DNA of 64,000 bases. Source: Mycolicibacterium tokaiense (lineage in GTDB: Bacteria; Actinomycetota; Actinomycetes; Mycobacteriales; Mycobacteriaceae). The DNA lies in assembly GCF_010725885.1 (NCBI RefSeq), contig NZ_AP022600.1:5456001-5520000 (forward strand), in the 5' to 3' direction. The notes beneath the pieces are model-generated. The model searched no databases, was not told the origin of the DNA, and worked only from the letters and a program-made list of their open reading frames with translations. A program made the translations under genes and the position numbers. Positions 55,417 to 64,000 of the stretch are shown piece after piece. Within the stretch, counting starts at the first letter, position 1, and the number at the start of each line of letters is the position of its first letter.

Positions 55417-56376
55417 GTGGCTGACACTCCCGCTCCGGTCCTGCTGCTCGACGGGGCCAGCATGTGGTTCCGGTCCTTCTTCGGCGTGCCCTCCTCGATC
55501 AAGGCGCCCGACGGCAGGCAGGTCAACGCGGTGCGCGGATTCCTCGACGCGATCGCCACCCTGGTGACCCAGCACCGGCCCGGCCGCCTGGTGGTCTGCC
55601 TCGACCTGGACTGGCGCCCGCAGTGGCGGGTGGATCTGATCCCGTCGTACAAGGCGCACCGGGTGGAACAGGAAAGCCCCGCCGGCACACCGGATGTCGA
55701 GGAAGTGCCCGACGAATTGAGTCCCCAGGTCGAGATGATCATGGAGTTGCTGGACGCGTTCGGGATCGCCTGCGCCGGCGCGCCCGGATTCGAGGCCGAC
55801 GACGTGCTGGGCACCCTGGCCGCGCGTGAGCGCCGCGACCCGGTGGTGGTGGTCAGCGGTGACCGTGACCTGCTGCAGGTGGTGACCGATGAACCGGTGC
55901 CGGTGCGGGTGCTCTACCTGGGGCAGGGGCTGGCCAAAGCAATGCTGTGGGGGCCGACGGAGGTCGCCGCGAAGTACGCGCTGCCCGCCGACCGGGCCGG
56001 TGCGGCGTATGCGGAGCTGGCGGTGCTGCGCGGTGATCCGTCCGACGGCCTACCCGGCGTGCCGGGCATCGGCGAGAAGACCGCGGCCACGCTGCTGGCG
56101 CAGCATCACTCCCTGGACGGCATCCTGTCGGCGGCACAGGACCCGAAATCGTCTGTGCCCAAGGGTGTTCGAACCAAACTGAAGGTAGCCGCGGACTACC
56201 TGGAGGTAGCGGGGACCGTGGTGCGGGTGGCCACCGACGCACCCGTCACCTTCTCCACCGACGGTGATGCGTTACCACTGGCGGCCGCCCAGCCCCAGAA
56301 GGTGGCCGAGTTGGCGCAGCGGTACGGGGTGAGCTCGTCGATCGGGCGCCTGCAGGCCGCCCTCGACAAGCTCTGA
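55417..56376 (+). CDS. 5'-3' exonuclease (Rv2090-like, FEN/PolA-N type)
   Basis: The 319-residue nuclease has [42 protein letters not shown] and [11 protein letters not shown], with the metal-binding acidic residues, and an H3TH DNA-binding motif [17 protein letters not shown]. Equivalent to a stand-alone 5' nuclease domain of DNA polymerase I; likely processes flaps or Okazaki primers. GTG 55417 is divergent from mmpS. Confidence 0.92.
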   Translation: MADTPAPVLLLDGASMWFRSFFGVPSSIKAPDGRQVNAVRGFLDAIATLVTQHRPGRLVVCLDLDWRPQWRVDLIPSYKAHRVEQESPAGTPDVEEVPDELSPQVEMIMELLDAFGIACAGAPGFEADDVLGTLAARERRDPVVVVSGDRDLLQVVTDEPVPVRVLYLGQGLAKAMLWGPTEVAAKYALPADRAGAAYAELAVLRGDPSDGLPGVPGIGEKTAATLLAQHHSLDGILSAAQDPKSSVPKGVRTKLKVAADYLEVAGTVVRVATDAPVTFSTDGDALPLAAAQPQKVAELAQRYGVSSSIGRLQAALDKL

Positions 56377-56379
56377 AAA

Positions 56380-57255
56380 CTAGCGGGGCCGGCCGACTTC
56401 GTAGGTGCCGCTGTCGTCCTGGAACGTCACGGTCACCTGGCGCTTGGTACCGTCGATGCTCACCTCGCAGTCGAAGGTGTCGCCCTTGCGCACGGTCGGG
56501 CTCTCGCCGCCGTTGCAGGTGACATCCTCGACGTTGGTGGCGCCGTAGCCGTTGGCCTCGTCGGTCAGGATCTGCTGCACACCTTCCTGGGCGCGGTTGA
56601 CGTCCAGCTTGGTGGTGACGAAGAAGCCCGGCTTCCAGAATCCGAGCACCAGGACCACGACGACGATGATGGCGCCGAGCACCCCGAGGATGGTGCCGAG
56701 TGCGGCCATCGACCGCTTGGAGCCGCCGTCTTCACCCTGTGGCGGCTGACCGTAGGGGTACTGGCCGGGCTGGCCGTACTGCTGGCCGGGCTGCCCGTAC
56801 TGCGGCTGACCGTACTGGCCGGGCTGCTGCTGACCGGGGTAGCCGTACTGCGGCTGCTGGCCGGGCTGCGGGTACTGGCCGGGCTGGCCGTACTGCGGGT
56901 AGGCACCCTGCTGCGGGTAGGCCTGGGTGGGCGTGGGCTGACCGTACTGCTGGGGGGGCGGGTACTGCTGCGGGTTGTACCCCGAGGTCTGACCGCCGGC
57001 CGGTGCCTGGTACGGCGAATACTGCTGCTGCGGAGCGGGATACGCAGGCTGCTGCCAGGTGGGCGCCTGCTGGGTGGGCTGCGCGGAGTGCTCGCCGCTG
57101 GGCGGCTGCCATGCCGGCTGCTGGCCGGGCGTCTCGCCCTGCGGAGCCTGCCACGCATCCCCTGTGGGTTGGTCGGACGACCCGCTGGAGGGCTGATCCT
57201 GACCTTGCCGCCCCTGCCAGGGCTGGGTCGGATCGGTTCCCTGAGGTCCGGTCAT
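56380..57255 (-). CDS. DUF4333 membrane protein with Gln/Pro/Tyr-rich N-terminus (Rv2091c-like)
   Basis: In this 291-residue protein, residues 1-180 consist of [18 protein letters not shown] repeats, residues ~187-208 are a single transmembrane helix and the C-terminal ~75 residues are an extracytoplasmic DUF4333 domain with two cysteines ([17 protein letters not shown]). ATG 57255 has GGAGGAG with good spacing. Convergent with the exonuclease gene, 3 bases between stops. Position matches Rv2091c. Function unknown. Confidence 0.85.
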   Translation of the reverse strand: MTGPQGTDPTQPWQGRQGQDQPSSGSSDQPTGDAWQAPQGETPGQQPAWQPPSGEHSAQPTQQAPTWQQPAYPAPQQQYSPYQAPAGGQTSGYNPQQYPPPQQYGQPTPTQAYPQQGAYPQYGQPGQYPQPGQQPQYGYPGQQQPGQYGQPQYGQPGQQYGQPGQYPYGQPPQGEDGGSKRSMAALGTILGVLGAIIVVVVLVLGFWKPGFFVTTKLDVNRAQEGVQQILTDEANGYGATNVEDVTCNGGESPTVRKGDTFDCEVSIDGTKRQVTVTFQDDSGTYEVGRPR

Positions 57256-57285
57256 CGTCTCTCCTCCGTACTAGCTCGCGGCGCC

Positions 57286-57305
57286 CGGTTGACCGGCATC
57301 AACCG
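57286..57305 (-). terminator. Hairpin between helY and the DUF4333 gene
   Basis: CGGTTGA-CCGGCA-TCAACCG forms 7-bp arms in the 66-base gap. It could attenuate transcription from helY or belong to the leader of the DUF4333 gene. No T-run. Confidence 0.35.
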
Positions 57306-57321
57306 TAGCGCTGGCAACACC

Positions 57322-60075
57322 CTACCCGCCATCAACAGCGACGACGCCGCGCCGCACGTCCTCGATGGCGCGTTTCGCCGCAGTCCGCAGCGCGGGCTCG
57401 CGGGCGGCGTTGCGGACCTGGTCGAGAAGGTCGAGAACCTGGCGGCACCACCGCACGAAATCTCCCGCCGACAGCGTGGTGCCGGCGCCGGCCTCGTCGG
57501 ACACCGCCAGCGCCGCAGCCAGGTCACCCGAGGTGGCCCACCGGTAGATGGTGTTGACGAATCCCTCGTCAGGTTCCCGGGTGGGTGCGATGCGGTGCCG
57601 GTTCTCGTCGGCGCGCAGCTGTCCGGACAACCGGCGTGTCTGCGCCAGTGCGCGCCGCACGGCGGCACTGGACACCTCGTAGGCCCGGGTGGTCGGTCCG
57701 TCGCTGCCGCGCGTTTCGAACACCACCGCCGAGAGCACGGCGGCCAGTTCGGCCGGGCCCAGCCCGTCCCAGGCACCGGTGCGCAGGCATTCGGCCACCA
57801 ACAGGTCACTCTCGCTGTAGATCCGGGCGAGCAGCCTGCCGTCCTCGGTGACCTGCAGATCATCCGCTTCGCCCACCTCGGTGATGAAGCCGCGCTCGGT
57901 CAGCAGGCCGACGATGCGGTCGAAGGTGCGGGCCAGGGAGTTGGTGGCGGCACCGATCTTCTTCTCCAGAGCGGCGTTGTCGCGTTCCACCCGCAGGAAG
58001 CGCTCGGCCACCCGTGCCTGGGCCTCGCGATCGGCGGATGTGTGGGCGGGATGTTCGCGCATCTGCTGGCGCAGCCGGTGCAGTTCGGGGTCGACGTCCG
58101 GGTCCTCCCCGGCCCCGCCCCGCCCGCGTCGGCCTCCCGGGATCACCAGTCCGGCGGCCGCCGACCGCAGCGCCGAGGCCAGGTCGCGACGCACCCGCGG
58201 CTGGCGGTGCTCCACCCGCTTGGGCAGCGTCATGGTGCCCAGCGCCGACGCGGCACCGGCGTAGTCGGCCGACGAGATCCGCCCGGCCCACCGGTGTTCG
58301 GTGAGGACCAGCGGGCGGGGTTCGAGGCTCTCGCGATCGGGTTCGAGCACCACCGCCAGACCGCCGTGGCGCCCGCCGAGGGTGATGATGTCGCCGCGCT
58401 GCAGCCCCGCCAGGGCGTCGTTGACGGCCCGGCGCCGCTGCAGCCGTGACGACCGCGCCTGTGCGCGTTCGCGCTCGGAGATCTGCCCGCGTAACCGCGC
58501 ATAGTCCAGCATCGGGGCGTCCCGCCCGCCGAGTTCGGCAGCGATGTCGTCGAGCATGCGCTCACCGCGCTCGACCCCACGCACCAGGCCGACCACCGAA
58601 CGGTCCGCCTGGTACTGCGCAAACGACTGCTCCAGCAGCCGGCGCGCCTGCTCGGGACCCATCTGCTGCACCAGGTTGATGGTCATGTTGTAGGACGGGG
58701 CGAACGAGCTGCGCAGGGGGAAGGTGCGGGTGGAGGCCAGGCCGGCCACCTCGGCCGGCTCCACCTCCGGGGTCCAGATCACCACCGCGTGGCCTTCGAC
58801 GTCGATGCCCCGGCGCCCGGCGCGGCCGGTGAGCTGCGTGTACTCCCCCGGCGTCAACGGCGCATGCTGCTCACCGTTGAACTTCACCAGCTTCTCCAGC
58901 ACCACGGTGCGGGCCGGCATGTTGATGCCCAACGCCAGCGTCTCGGTGGCGAACACAGCCTTGACCAGGCCGGCGGTGAAGAGCTCCTCGACGGTGTGGC
59001 GGAAGATGGGCAGCATCCCGGCGTGGTGGGCGGCCAGCCCGCGCAGCAGCCCCTCACGCCACTCGTAGTAGTCCAGCACCGCCAGGTCGGCGTCGGGCAA
59101 TTCGCCGCAGCGCCGGTCGACGATCTCGGCGATGCGGGCCCGCTCGGCGTCGGTGGTCAGCTTCAGCGACGAACGCAGGCACTGCTTGACCGCGGCATCA
59201 CAGCCGGCCCGGGAGAAGACGAAGGTGATGGCGGGCAGCAGCCCTTCCCGGTCCAGCGTGGTGATCACGTCCGGACGGCTGGGCGGGCGGTAGAAACCGG
59301 GCCGCCCCCGGTCGCGGTCGCGGCTGCGGCCCCGCCCCCGTGGCTGCCAGTCGGTGAGCCGTTCGGCTTCGCGGCGATGCGCGATGTGGCGCACCAGCTC
59401 GGGATCGACCAGCACTTTCTGCCGTTCACCGGGGCGGTGCCGGTCCAGGTCGAAGAGGTCGAAGAGTCGCTTGCCCACCAGCATGTGCTGCCACAGCGGC
59501 ACCGGCCGGTGCTCGTCGACGATCACCGTGGTGTCGCCGCGCACGGTCTGGATCCACCCGCCGAACTCCTCGGCGTTGCTCACCGTCGCCGACAGGCTGA
59601 CCAGCCGCACCTCGTCGGGCAGGTGCAGGATCACCTCTTCCCAGACGGCGCCGCGCATCCGGTCGGCCAGGAAGTGCACCTCGTCCATCACGACGTAGGC
59701 CAGCCCCTGCAGCGCCGACGAGCCGGCGTAGAGCATGTTGCGCAGCACCTCGGTGGTCATCACCACGATGGGCGCGCCGGCGTTGATGGACACATCGCCG
59801 GTCAGCAGCCCGATGCGCTCAGGGCCGTACCGACGGACCAGATCGGTGTGCTTCTGATTGCTCAGCGCCTTGATGGGCGTGGTGTAGAAGCACTTGCGGC
59901 CCGCAGCCAGGGCCAGGTGCACGGCGAACTCACCGACCACCGTCTTGCCGGCTCCGGTGGGTGCGCACACCAGCACGCCGTGCCCGTTTTCCAGCGCCTC
60001 GCAGGCCCGCCGCTGGAAACCGTCGAGCGGGAACGGCAGCTCTGCGGCGAACCTGTCCAGCTCAGGTGATGTCAT
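57322..60075 (-). CDS. helY: DExH-box ATP-dependent helicase HelY
   Basis: The 917-residue Ski2/Mtr4-like helicase has Walker [16 protein letters not shown] box [11 protein letters not shown], motif [31 protein letters not shown] and [16 protein letters not shown]. The long C-terminal part contains the arch/helical region. Likely unwinds RNA during turnover or processing. ATG 60075 overlaps the tatC end by 14 bases, so helY is in the pafB-pafC-tatA-tatC-helY string. Confidence 0.95.
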   Translation of the reverse strand: MTSPELDRFAAELPFPLDGFQRRACEALENGHGVLVCAPTGAGKTVVGEFAVHLALAAGRKCFYTTPIKALSNQKHTDLVRRYGPERIGLLTGDVSINAGAPIVVMTTEVLRNMLYAGSSALQGLAYVVMDEVHFLADRMRGAVWEEVILHLPDEVRLVSLSATVSNAEEFGGWIQTVRGDTTVIVDEHRPVPLWQHMLVGKRLFDLFDLDRHRPGERQKVLVDPELVRHIAHRREAERLTDWQPRGRGRSRDRDRGRPGFYRPPSRPDVITTLDREGLLPAITFVFSRAGCDAAVKQCLRSSLKLTTDAERARIAEIVDRRCGELPDADLAVLDYYEWREGLLRGLAAHHAGMLPIFRHTVEELFTAGLVKAVFATETLALGINMPARTVVLEKLVKFNGEQHAPLTPGEYTQLTGRAGRRGIDVEGHAVVIWTPEVEPAEVAGLASTRTFPLRSSFAPSYNMTINLVQQMGPEQARRLLEQSFAQYQADRSVVGLVRGVERGERMLDDIAAELGGRDAPMLDYARLRGQISERERAQARSSRLQRRRAVNDALAGLQRGDIITLGGRHGGLAVVLEPDRESLEPRPLVLTEHRWAGRISSADYAGAASALGTMTLPKRVEHRQPRVRRDLASALRSAAAGLVIPGGRRGRGGAGEDPDVDPELHRLRQQMREHPAHTSADREAQARVAERFLRVERDNAALEKKIGAATNSLARTFDRIVGLLTERGFITEVGEADDLQVTEDGRLLARIYSESDLLVAECLRTGAWDGLGPAELAAVLSAVVFETRGSDGPTTRAYEVSSAAVRRALAQTRRLSGQLRADENRHRIAPTREPDEGFVNTIYRWATSGDLAAALAVSDEAGAGTTLSAGDFVRWCRQVLDLLDQVRNAAREPALRTAAKRAIEDVRRGVVAVDGG

Positions 60076-60976
60076 CGTGGACAGGCACCGGCGTAGGTGC
60101 CTCGATCGGTGACGCCTCATCGTCGGAGAGCTCTTCGCGCGCTTCCCGCTTGGCCTTGCGCCTGTCGTGCAGACGGGCGACCTGGATGGCGAACTCCATC
60201 AGGACCGTCAGCGACGCGCCCAGCGCCAGCATCGAGAACGGATCCGAACCCGGAGTGGCGAACGCGGCGAAAGTGAACACTCCCATGATCAGCCCACGCC
60301 GCCAGGACTTGAGCTTCTCGTAGGGCAGCACGCCCACCAGGTTGAGCATGATGATCAGCAGCGGGAACTCGAAGCCCACGCCGAACACCAGCAGCAGGTT
60401 GATCAGGAAGCTGAAGTACTGGTCACCGGACAGTGCGGTCACCTGCACGTCGCTGCCGACGGTCAACAGGAAGGCCAGGGCTTTCGACAGCACCAGGTAG
60501 GCCAGCAGCGCACCGCCGATGAACAGCGTCGCGGCGGCGACCACAAAGGCGGCGGCAAAGCGGCGCTCCTTGGCGTACAGGCCCGGGGTGATGAAACCCC
60601 AGAACTGGTAGAACCAGACCGGGCAGGCCAGCACCACCCCGGCCAGCAGGGCCACCTTCAACCGCAGCATGAACTGGTCGAACGGTGCCGTGGCCAGCAG
60701 GCGGCAGCCGCCGTCGGGGGTGATCTCGGCCCGCGCGGAGGCGGGCAGCGCACAGTAGGGTCCACGCAGCCATTCGCCCAGGCTGTCCATACCGAAGATG
60801 CCGTGGCTGTACCACCAGAATCCGAAGATGGTGGTGACCACGATGGCGGCCGCGGAGATCAGCATCCGGGTGCGTAGCTCACGGATGTGATCCACCAGCG
60901 ACATGGTGCCGTCGGGGTTCGCCTTGGCGCGCCGCTGCCGCGGATCGAGCCGTTTGAACACGCCGGGGGTTCTCAC
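60062..60976 (-). CDS. tatC: Sec-independent protein translocase TatC
   Basis: This 304-residue protein has six transmembrane helices. N-terminal [16 protein letters not shown] with the conserved Glu, the periplasmic loop typical of TatC and [17 protein letters not shown] identify it. With TatA it exports folded proteins bearing twin-arginine signals, for example the PotD-like lipoprotein encoded at 2801. GTG at 60976. A stable hairpin lies in the 77 bases between tatA and tatC. Confidence 0.96.
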   Translation of the reverse strand: MRTPGVFKRLDPRQRRAKANPDGTMSLVDHIRELRTRMLISAAAIVVTTIFGFWWYSHGIFGMDSLGEWLRGPYCALPASARAEITPDGGCRLLATAPFDQFMLRLKVALLAGVVLACPVWFYQFWGFITPGLYAKERRFAAAFVVAAATLFIGGALLAYLVLSKALAFLLTVGSDVQVTALSGDQYFSFLINLLLVFGVGFEFPLLIIMLNLVGVLPYEKLKSWRRGLIMGVFTFAAFATPGSDPFSMLALGASLTVLMEFAIQVARLHDRRKAKREAREELSDDEASPIEAPTPVPVHDDIT

Positions 60977-61002
60977 AGGATCAGGCTTCTCGGGTCGTCA
61001 TG

Positions 61003-61044
61003 ACACCGTCAGCCAGCCGCACCCGCAGGTGGGCTGGCTGGTGT
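61003..61044 (-). promoter_or_regulatory. Stable hairpin between tatA and tatC
   Basis: CAGCCAGCC (61010-61018) and GGCTGGCTG (61032-61040) pair perfectly. Inside, CACC/GGTG closes a 4-nt loop; outside, ACAC/GTGT extends the stem. A T-tract is absent. It may attenuate or stabilise the mRNA so that TatA is made in excess over TatC. Confidence 0.55.
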
Positions 61045-61053
61045 CCGCAGTGG

Positions 61054-61311
61054 TCAGGCGGGGCGAACGTCGGTGTGGTTGGTGGCCGGCGGCGGCACAT
61101 CCACGCGCTCCGACTGCACCGGTGTCGCCGTCGGCGGCTGCGGGGTGACGGTCGGCTGCTCTTTGTCGCTCTGAAGTTCCTTGACCTCAGACTTGAAGAT
61201 CCGCATCGACTTGCCCAGCGAACGGGCAGCGTCCGGCAGGCGCTTCGCGCCGAACAGCAGCACGAACACCACGATCAAGATGACCCAGTGCCAGGGTTGC
61301 AGAGCACCCAC
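61054..61311 (-). CDS. tatA: Sec-independent translocase subunit TatA
   Basis: This 85-residue subunit has one N-terminal transmembrane helix ([19 protein letters not shown], with the FGxxxLP motif), an amphipathic helix ([18 protein letters not shown]) and a Pro/Thr-rich tail. It forms the Tat pore. GTG at 61311 has a strong GGAGGT seven bases upstream. Confidence 0.95.
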   Translation of the reverse strand: MGALQPWHWVILIVVFVLLFGAKRLPDAARSLGKSMRIFKSEVKELQSDKEQPTVTPQPPTATPVQSERVDVPPPATNHTDVRPA

Positions 61312-61352
61312 TTCGGTTACCTCCAGATTGTTCGATCCGTGCCCCAGCGATG

Positions 61353-62333
61353 CTACCCCGCTGCCGCATATGCGCCCAGCGCTGCGGCGGCGGCAGCCCG
61401 CACGTTGTCGGCCAGCTCCGCAGGCGCCCGCACCGTCACCAGGTCACCGAGACCGAGCACCAGGCGGGTCATCCACTCCGGGCTGCCGTAGGTCATCTCG
61501 GCCTCGAAATGCCCGTCGGACAGCTCGCGTACCGATCGCAACGGGTAGTACTCCAGCATCCAGGACGCCTCCGGGGCGATGCGCAGTGTTGCCGACGGCA
61601 GCGCCCGCTCGACCTCGGAGTCGGCGCCGAACAGGGACATGTCCGGGGCGTCCTGCACCGCAGGCGCGGGCGGCGCCGACGGTTCGTCGAGGGCGGTGGC
61701 GTCGACGATCCGGTCGAACCGGAACAGCCGCACGCCCTCGGCCTCGCGTGACCACGCCTCGAGGTAGCTGTGGTCATTGACCAAGAGGATGCGGATCGGA
61801 TCCACCACACGGCTGGTCAGAGTGTCGCGTGATGCCGAGTAGTACTCGATGACCAGCGCCTTCTCCTGGCGCACCGCGTCGCGGACGGTAGTGGCGGCGT
61901 GGTTCTCCACCGGCGCCGGTTCCGATTCGGCGGCGGGAACCCCCGGCACGTGTGTGGCATTGCCGGCGGCGGCCTCGATCTTGGCGATGGCGCTGCGCGC
62001 CGCCTCGGGATCCACCACGCCGGGCACGTCGGCCAGCGCCCGCAGTGCAACCAGCAGACCGGTGGCCTCCGGCGAGGTCAGGCGCAGCGGGTGGTCGATG
62101 CCGGCGGTGAACGTCACCTCGATGGTGTCCTCACCGGCGAACTCGAAGTCGATCAGGTCCCCCGGGCCGTATCCGGGCAGCCCGCACATCCACAGCTGGT
62201 TGATGTCGTCCTGCAGCTGTTTAGGGGTGACACCGAGGTCGCTGGCCGCCTCGGCGAAGGTGATCCGCGGGTTGGCCTGGAAGTACGGGACCATGTTGAG
62301 CAACCGCACCAGCCGCGTCGACACGCCGCTCAC
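61353..62333 (-). CDS. pafC: PafC, WYL-domain DNA-damage regulator subunit
   Basis: This 326-residue protein has an N-terminal helix-turn-helix ([26 protein letters not shown]) and a WYL domain ([24 protein letters not shown] ... [21 protein letters not shown]). With PafB it forms the transcriptional activator of the SOS-independent DNA-damage response in mycobacteria. GTG overlaps the pafB stop by four bases. Confidence 0.95.
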   Translation of the reverse strand: MSGVSTRLVRLLNMVPYFQANPRITFAEAASDLGVTPKQLQDDINQLWMCGLPGYGPGDLIDFEFAGEDTIEVTFTAGIDHPLRLTSPEATGLLVALRALADVPGVVDPEAARSAIAKIEAAAGNATHVPGVPAAESEPAPVENHAATTVRDAVRQEKALVIEYYSASRDTLTSRVVDPIRILLVNDHSYLEAWSREAEGVRLFRFDRIVDATALDEPSAPPAPAVQDAPDMSLFGADSEVERALPSATLRIAPEASWMLEYYPLRSVRELSDGHFEAEMTYGSPEWMTRLVLGLGDLVTVRAPAELADNVRAAAAAALGAYAAAG

Positions 62334-63310
62334 GAAGCCTGGGCCTTCAGTCGGGCGATCACATCGTCGCGCAGCGTGTCGGGTTCCAGCACCAGCGCGT
62401 CGGCGCCGTACCCGGCTATCGCGCGCGCCAACCGGTCCCGCCAGCCGATGTCGAGTTCGAGGACCTCCCCGGCCCGGCCACCAAGTTCGCGTGGGCCCAG
62501 CGATGTTCCGGCCCGCCGCAGCGCGGTGGCCCGACCGTCGGCGACCCACACCCGGGCCAGCTGACCCGAGGGCGTCTCCCCCACCACCGCGGTCACGATG
62601 GCCCGCAGATCCAGCCCGGCGGGCCGGGTGACGGCACCGTCGGGTCCGAGGGCCTGGATCCCGTCACCGATGCGGGAGAGCCGGAAGGTTCGGGTGGCGT
62701 CGCGGTCGCGGTCGTGACCCACGAGATACCACCGCCGGTTCACCGTCACCACACCCCAGGGTTCGACGGTGCGGGTGGTGAACGGCTCGGTGGGCGACGC
62801 GCGGTGCGGGAACCGCACCGCACGCCCGGCGTTGATCGCCGCCAGCAGCACTCCCAGCACCTCTTCGGAACCACGCAGGCCCGGCAGCCCGGCCGCCGAC
62901 GAGATGGTGACCGTGTCGCCGGCGTCGACGTCCACCCCGGCCGCCCTCAGTTTGAGCAACGCGCTCTGGGTCGCCGTGACCAGTTCGGGTGACTCCCACA
63001 GCTGCGTTGCCACCGCCACCGCCGCGGCCTCGTCGGCGGTCAGCTCAATCTCGGGCAGCGCATAGGCCTCCCGGTTGATCCGATAGCCCTCACTGGGGTC
63101 GAAGGAGGACACCCGCCCCGTCTCCAGCGGGATCCCGAGGTCGCGCAACTCGTTCTTGTCGCGTTCGAACATCCGCGAGAAGGCCTCGTCGCTGGGACTG
63201 TCGGTGTATCCGGCGACACTGCGGCGGATCCGGTCGGCGGTGATGTACCCCTGCGTCGACAGCAACGCGATGACGAGATTCATCAACCGTTCGACTTTGG
63301 AGATCCCCAC
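62330..63310 (-). CDS. pafB: PafB, WYL-domain DNA-damage regulator subunit
   Basis: The 326-residue partner of PafC has an N-terminal HTH (ERLMNLVIALLSTQGYITADRIRRSVAGY) and a WYL domain (AVRFPHRASPTEPFTTRTVEPWGVVTVNRRWYLVGHDRDRDATRTFRLSRI). PafBC acts at promoters TTGTCRGTG-N8-TANNNT; one such promoter is present in this window at 40338. GTG at 63310. Confidence 0.95.
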   Translation of the reverse strand: MGISKVERLMNLVIALLSTQGYITADRIRRSVAGYTDSPSDEAFSRMFERDKNELRDLGIPLETGRVSSFDPSEGYRINREAYALPEIELTADEAAAVAVATQLWESPELVTATQSALLKLRAAGVDVDAGDTVTISSAAGLPGLRGSEEVLGVLLAAINAGRAVRFPHRASPTEPFTTRTVEPWGVVTVNRRWYLVGHDRDRDATRTFRLSRIGDGIQALGPDGAVTRPAGLDLRAIVTAVVGETPSGQLARVWVADGRATALRRAGTSLGPRELGGRAGEVLELDIGWRDRLARAIAGYGADALVLEPDTLRDDVIARLKAQAS

Positions 63311-63344
63311 GGGCTAGACCTTAGAGGTCAACCCCGCGACAGGC

Positions 63345-64000
63345 TCACATCGACGCGATCAACCGCTTGACCCGCTCGTCGACCGCGCGGAACGGGTCCT
63401 TGCACAGCACGGTGCGCTGGGCCTGGTCGTTGAGCTTGAGGTGCACCCAGTCGACGGTGAAGTCACGACCGGCTTCCTGTGCAGCGCTGATGAACTCGCC
63501 GCGCAGCTTGGCCCGGGTGGTCTGCGGCGGGGTCTCGACGGCCTCGTCGATCTCCTCGTCGGTGGTGATGCGGGCGGCCAGACCCTTGCGCTGCAGCAGA
63601 TCGAACACCCCGCGGCCGCGCTTGATGTCGTGGTACGCCAGGTCGAGCTGGCTGATCTTCGGGTCGGAGAGGTCCATGTTGTAGCGGTCCTGATAGCGCT
63701 GGAACAACTTGCGCTTGATCACCCAGTCGATCTCGGTGTCCACCTTGGCGAAGTCCTGGCTCTCCACCGCGTCGAGCTGGCGGCCCCACAGATCCACCAC
63801 CTGCTCGATCTGGGGATTCGGCTCGCGGGTCTGCAGGTGCTCGACGGCCCGGGCGTAGTACTCACGCTGGATGTCCAGGGCACTGGCCTGGCGCCCGCCC
63901 GCCAACCGGACCGGGCGCCGGCCGGTGAGGTCGTGGCTGACCTCGCGGATGGCCCGGATGGGGTTGTCGAGTGAGAAGTCGCGGAACGGGACGCCGGCCT
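63345..64000 (-). CDS. pafA: Pup ligase PafA (5' end outside the window)
   Basis: The C-terminal ~218 residues of PafA, which attaches the ubiquitin-like protein Pup to lysines of proteasome substrates. Seen from the right edge: [20 protein letters not shown], then [28 protein letters not shown] and [19 protein letters not shown], all characteristic. The ATP-binding N-terminal half lies beyond 64000. Stop is 34 bases before pafB. Confidence 0.95.
   Translation of the reverse strand, partial: AGVPFRDFSLDNPIRAIREVSHDLTGRRPVRLAGGRQASALDIQREYYARAVEHLQTREPNPQIEQVVDLWGRQLDAVESQDFAKVDTEIDWVIKRKLFQRYQDRYNMDLSDPKISQLDLAYHDIKRGRGVFDLLQRKGLAARITTDEEIDEAVETPPQTTRAKLRGEFISAAQEAGRDFTVDWVHLKLNDQAQRTVLCKDPFRAVDERVKRLIASM

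Overview
The window is high-GC actinobacterial DNA from a rapidly growing mycobacterium (Mycobacterium/Mycolicibacterium type). The evidence is the run rbpA, ppm1, lnt, Rv2052c-like amidohydrolase, fxsA, cobN ... cobG, cobH, cobIJ ... cobK, cobM, cobL, Rv2073c/Rv2074-like, pepE ... Rv2090-like exonuclease, Rv2091c-like protein, helY, tatC, tatA, pafC, pafB, pafA. This matches the known M. tuberculosis Rv2049c-Rv2097c order, with ppm1 and lnt as separate genes as in M. smegmatis. The species cannot be fixed from sequence alone. Both edges cut genes: a CydC-like ABC exporter on the left and pafA on the right. No tRNA, rRNA, insertion sequence, prophage or CRISPR array was seen, and no stretch over 300 bases lacks a gene.

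Layout. Positions 1-8.9 kb hold the end of cydC, a DUF4190 membrane protein, a complete polyamine ABC importer operon (potA-potD-potB-potC), an EamA exporter, a DUF1206 protein and, on the minus strand, pncA followed by an NTF2-like gene. Positions 9-16.3 kb are accessory: a kinase/PLP-enzyme fusion, then a glycosyltransferase-methyltransferase-toroid operon, an opposing methyltransferase and a TetR regulator. The TetR gene and the glycosyltransferase operon share the same promoter/operator architecture, and this is the best candidate for an undescribed system. Positions 16.3-29.4 kb carry small membrane proteins, lipoproteins, hydrolases, a copper amine oxidase, a coupled APH-kinase/DUF7064 pair and a winged-helix/alpha-beta-hydrolase fusion regulator.

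Positions 29.4-35.5 kb are conserved core: RbpA (RNA polymerase/sigma factor), Ppm1 and Lnt (mannosyl donor and lipoprotein N-acylation), an amidohydrolase, FxsA and two tandem F420-type PPOX proteins. Positions 35.5-50.9 kb hold most of the aerobic cobalamin branch in two blocks (cobN; cobG-cobH-cobIJ facing cobK-cobM-cobL), split by an accessory insert of AraC, VOC, a 13E12/HNH protein and an Rv3406-like sulfatase. Positions 50.9-64 kb hold pepE, an MmpS/MmpL exporter with an IdeR-like iron box, and the Rv2090-pafA run linking RNA helicase, Tat secretion, and the PafBC DNA-damage regulator with Pup ligase.

Regulation visible in sequence. Many genes have a TANNNT -10 hexamer ending 6-8 nt before the start codon, the layout of leaderless mycobacterial transcripts, and this was used to choose starts. 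Specific sites include the paired TetR-type operators, a PafBC (RecA-NDp) promoter combined with a LexA box, a sigma-R/sigma-H-type promoter at rbpA, an iron box at mmpS, a nested inverted repeat over an RBS at 17.9 kb, and a hairpin between tatA and tatC.
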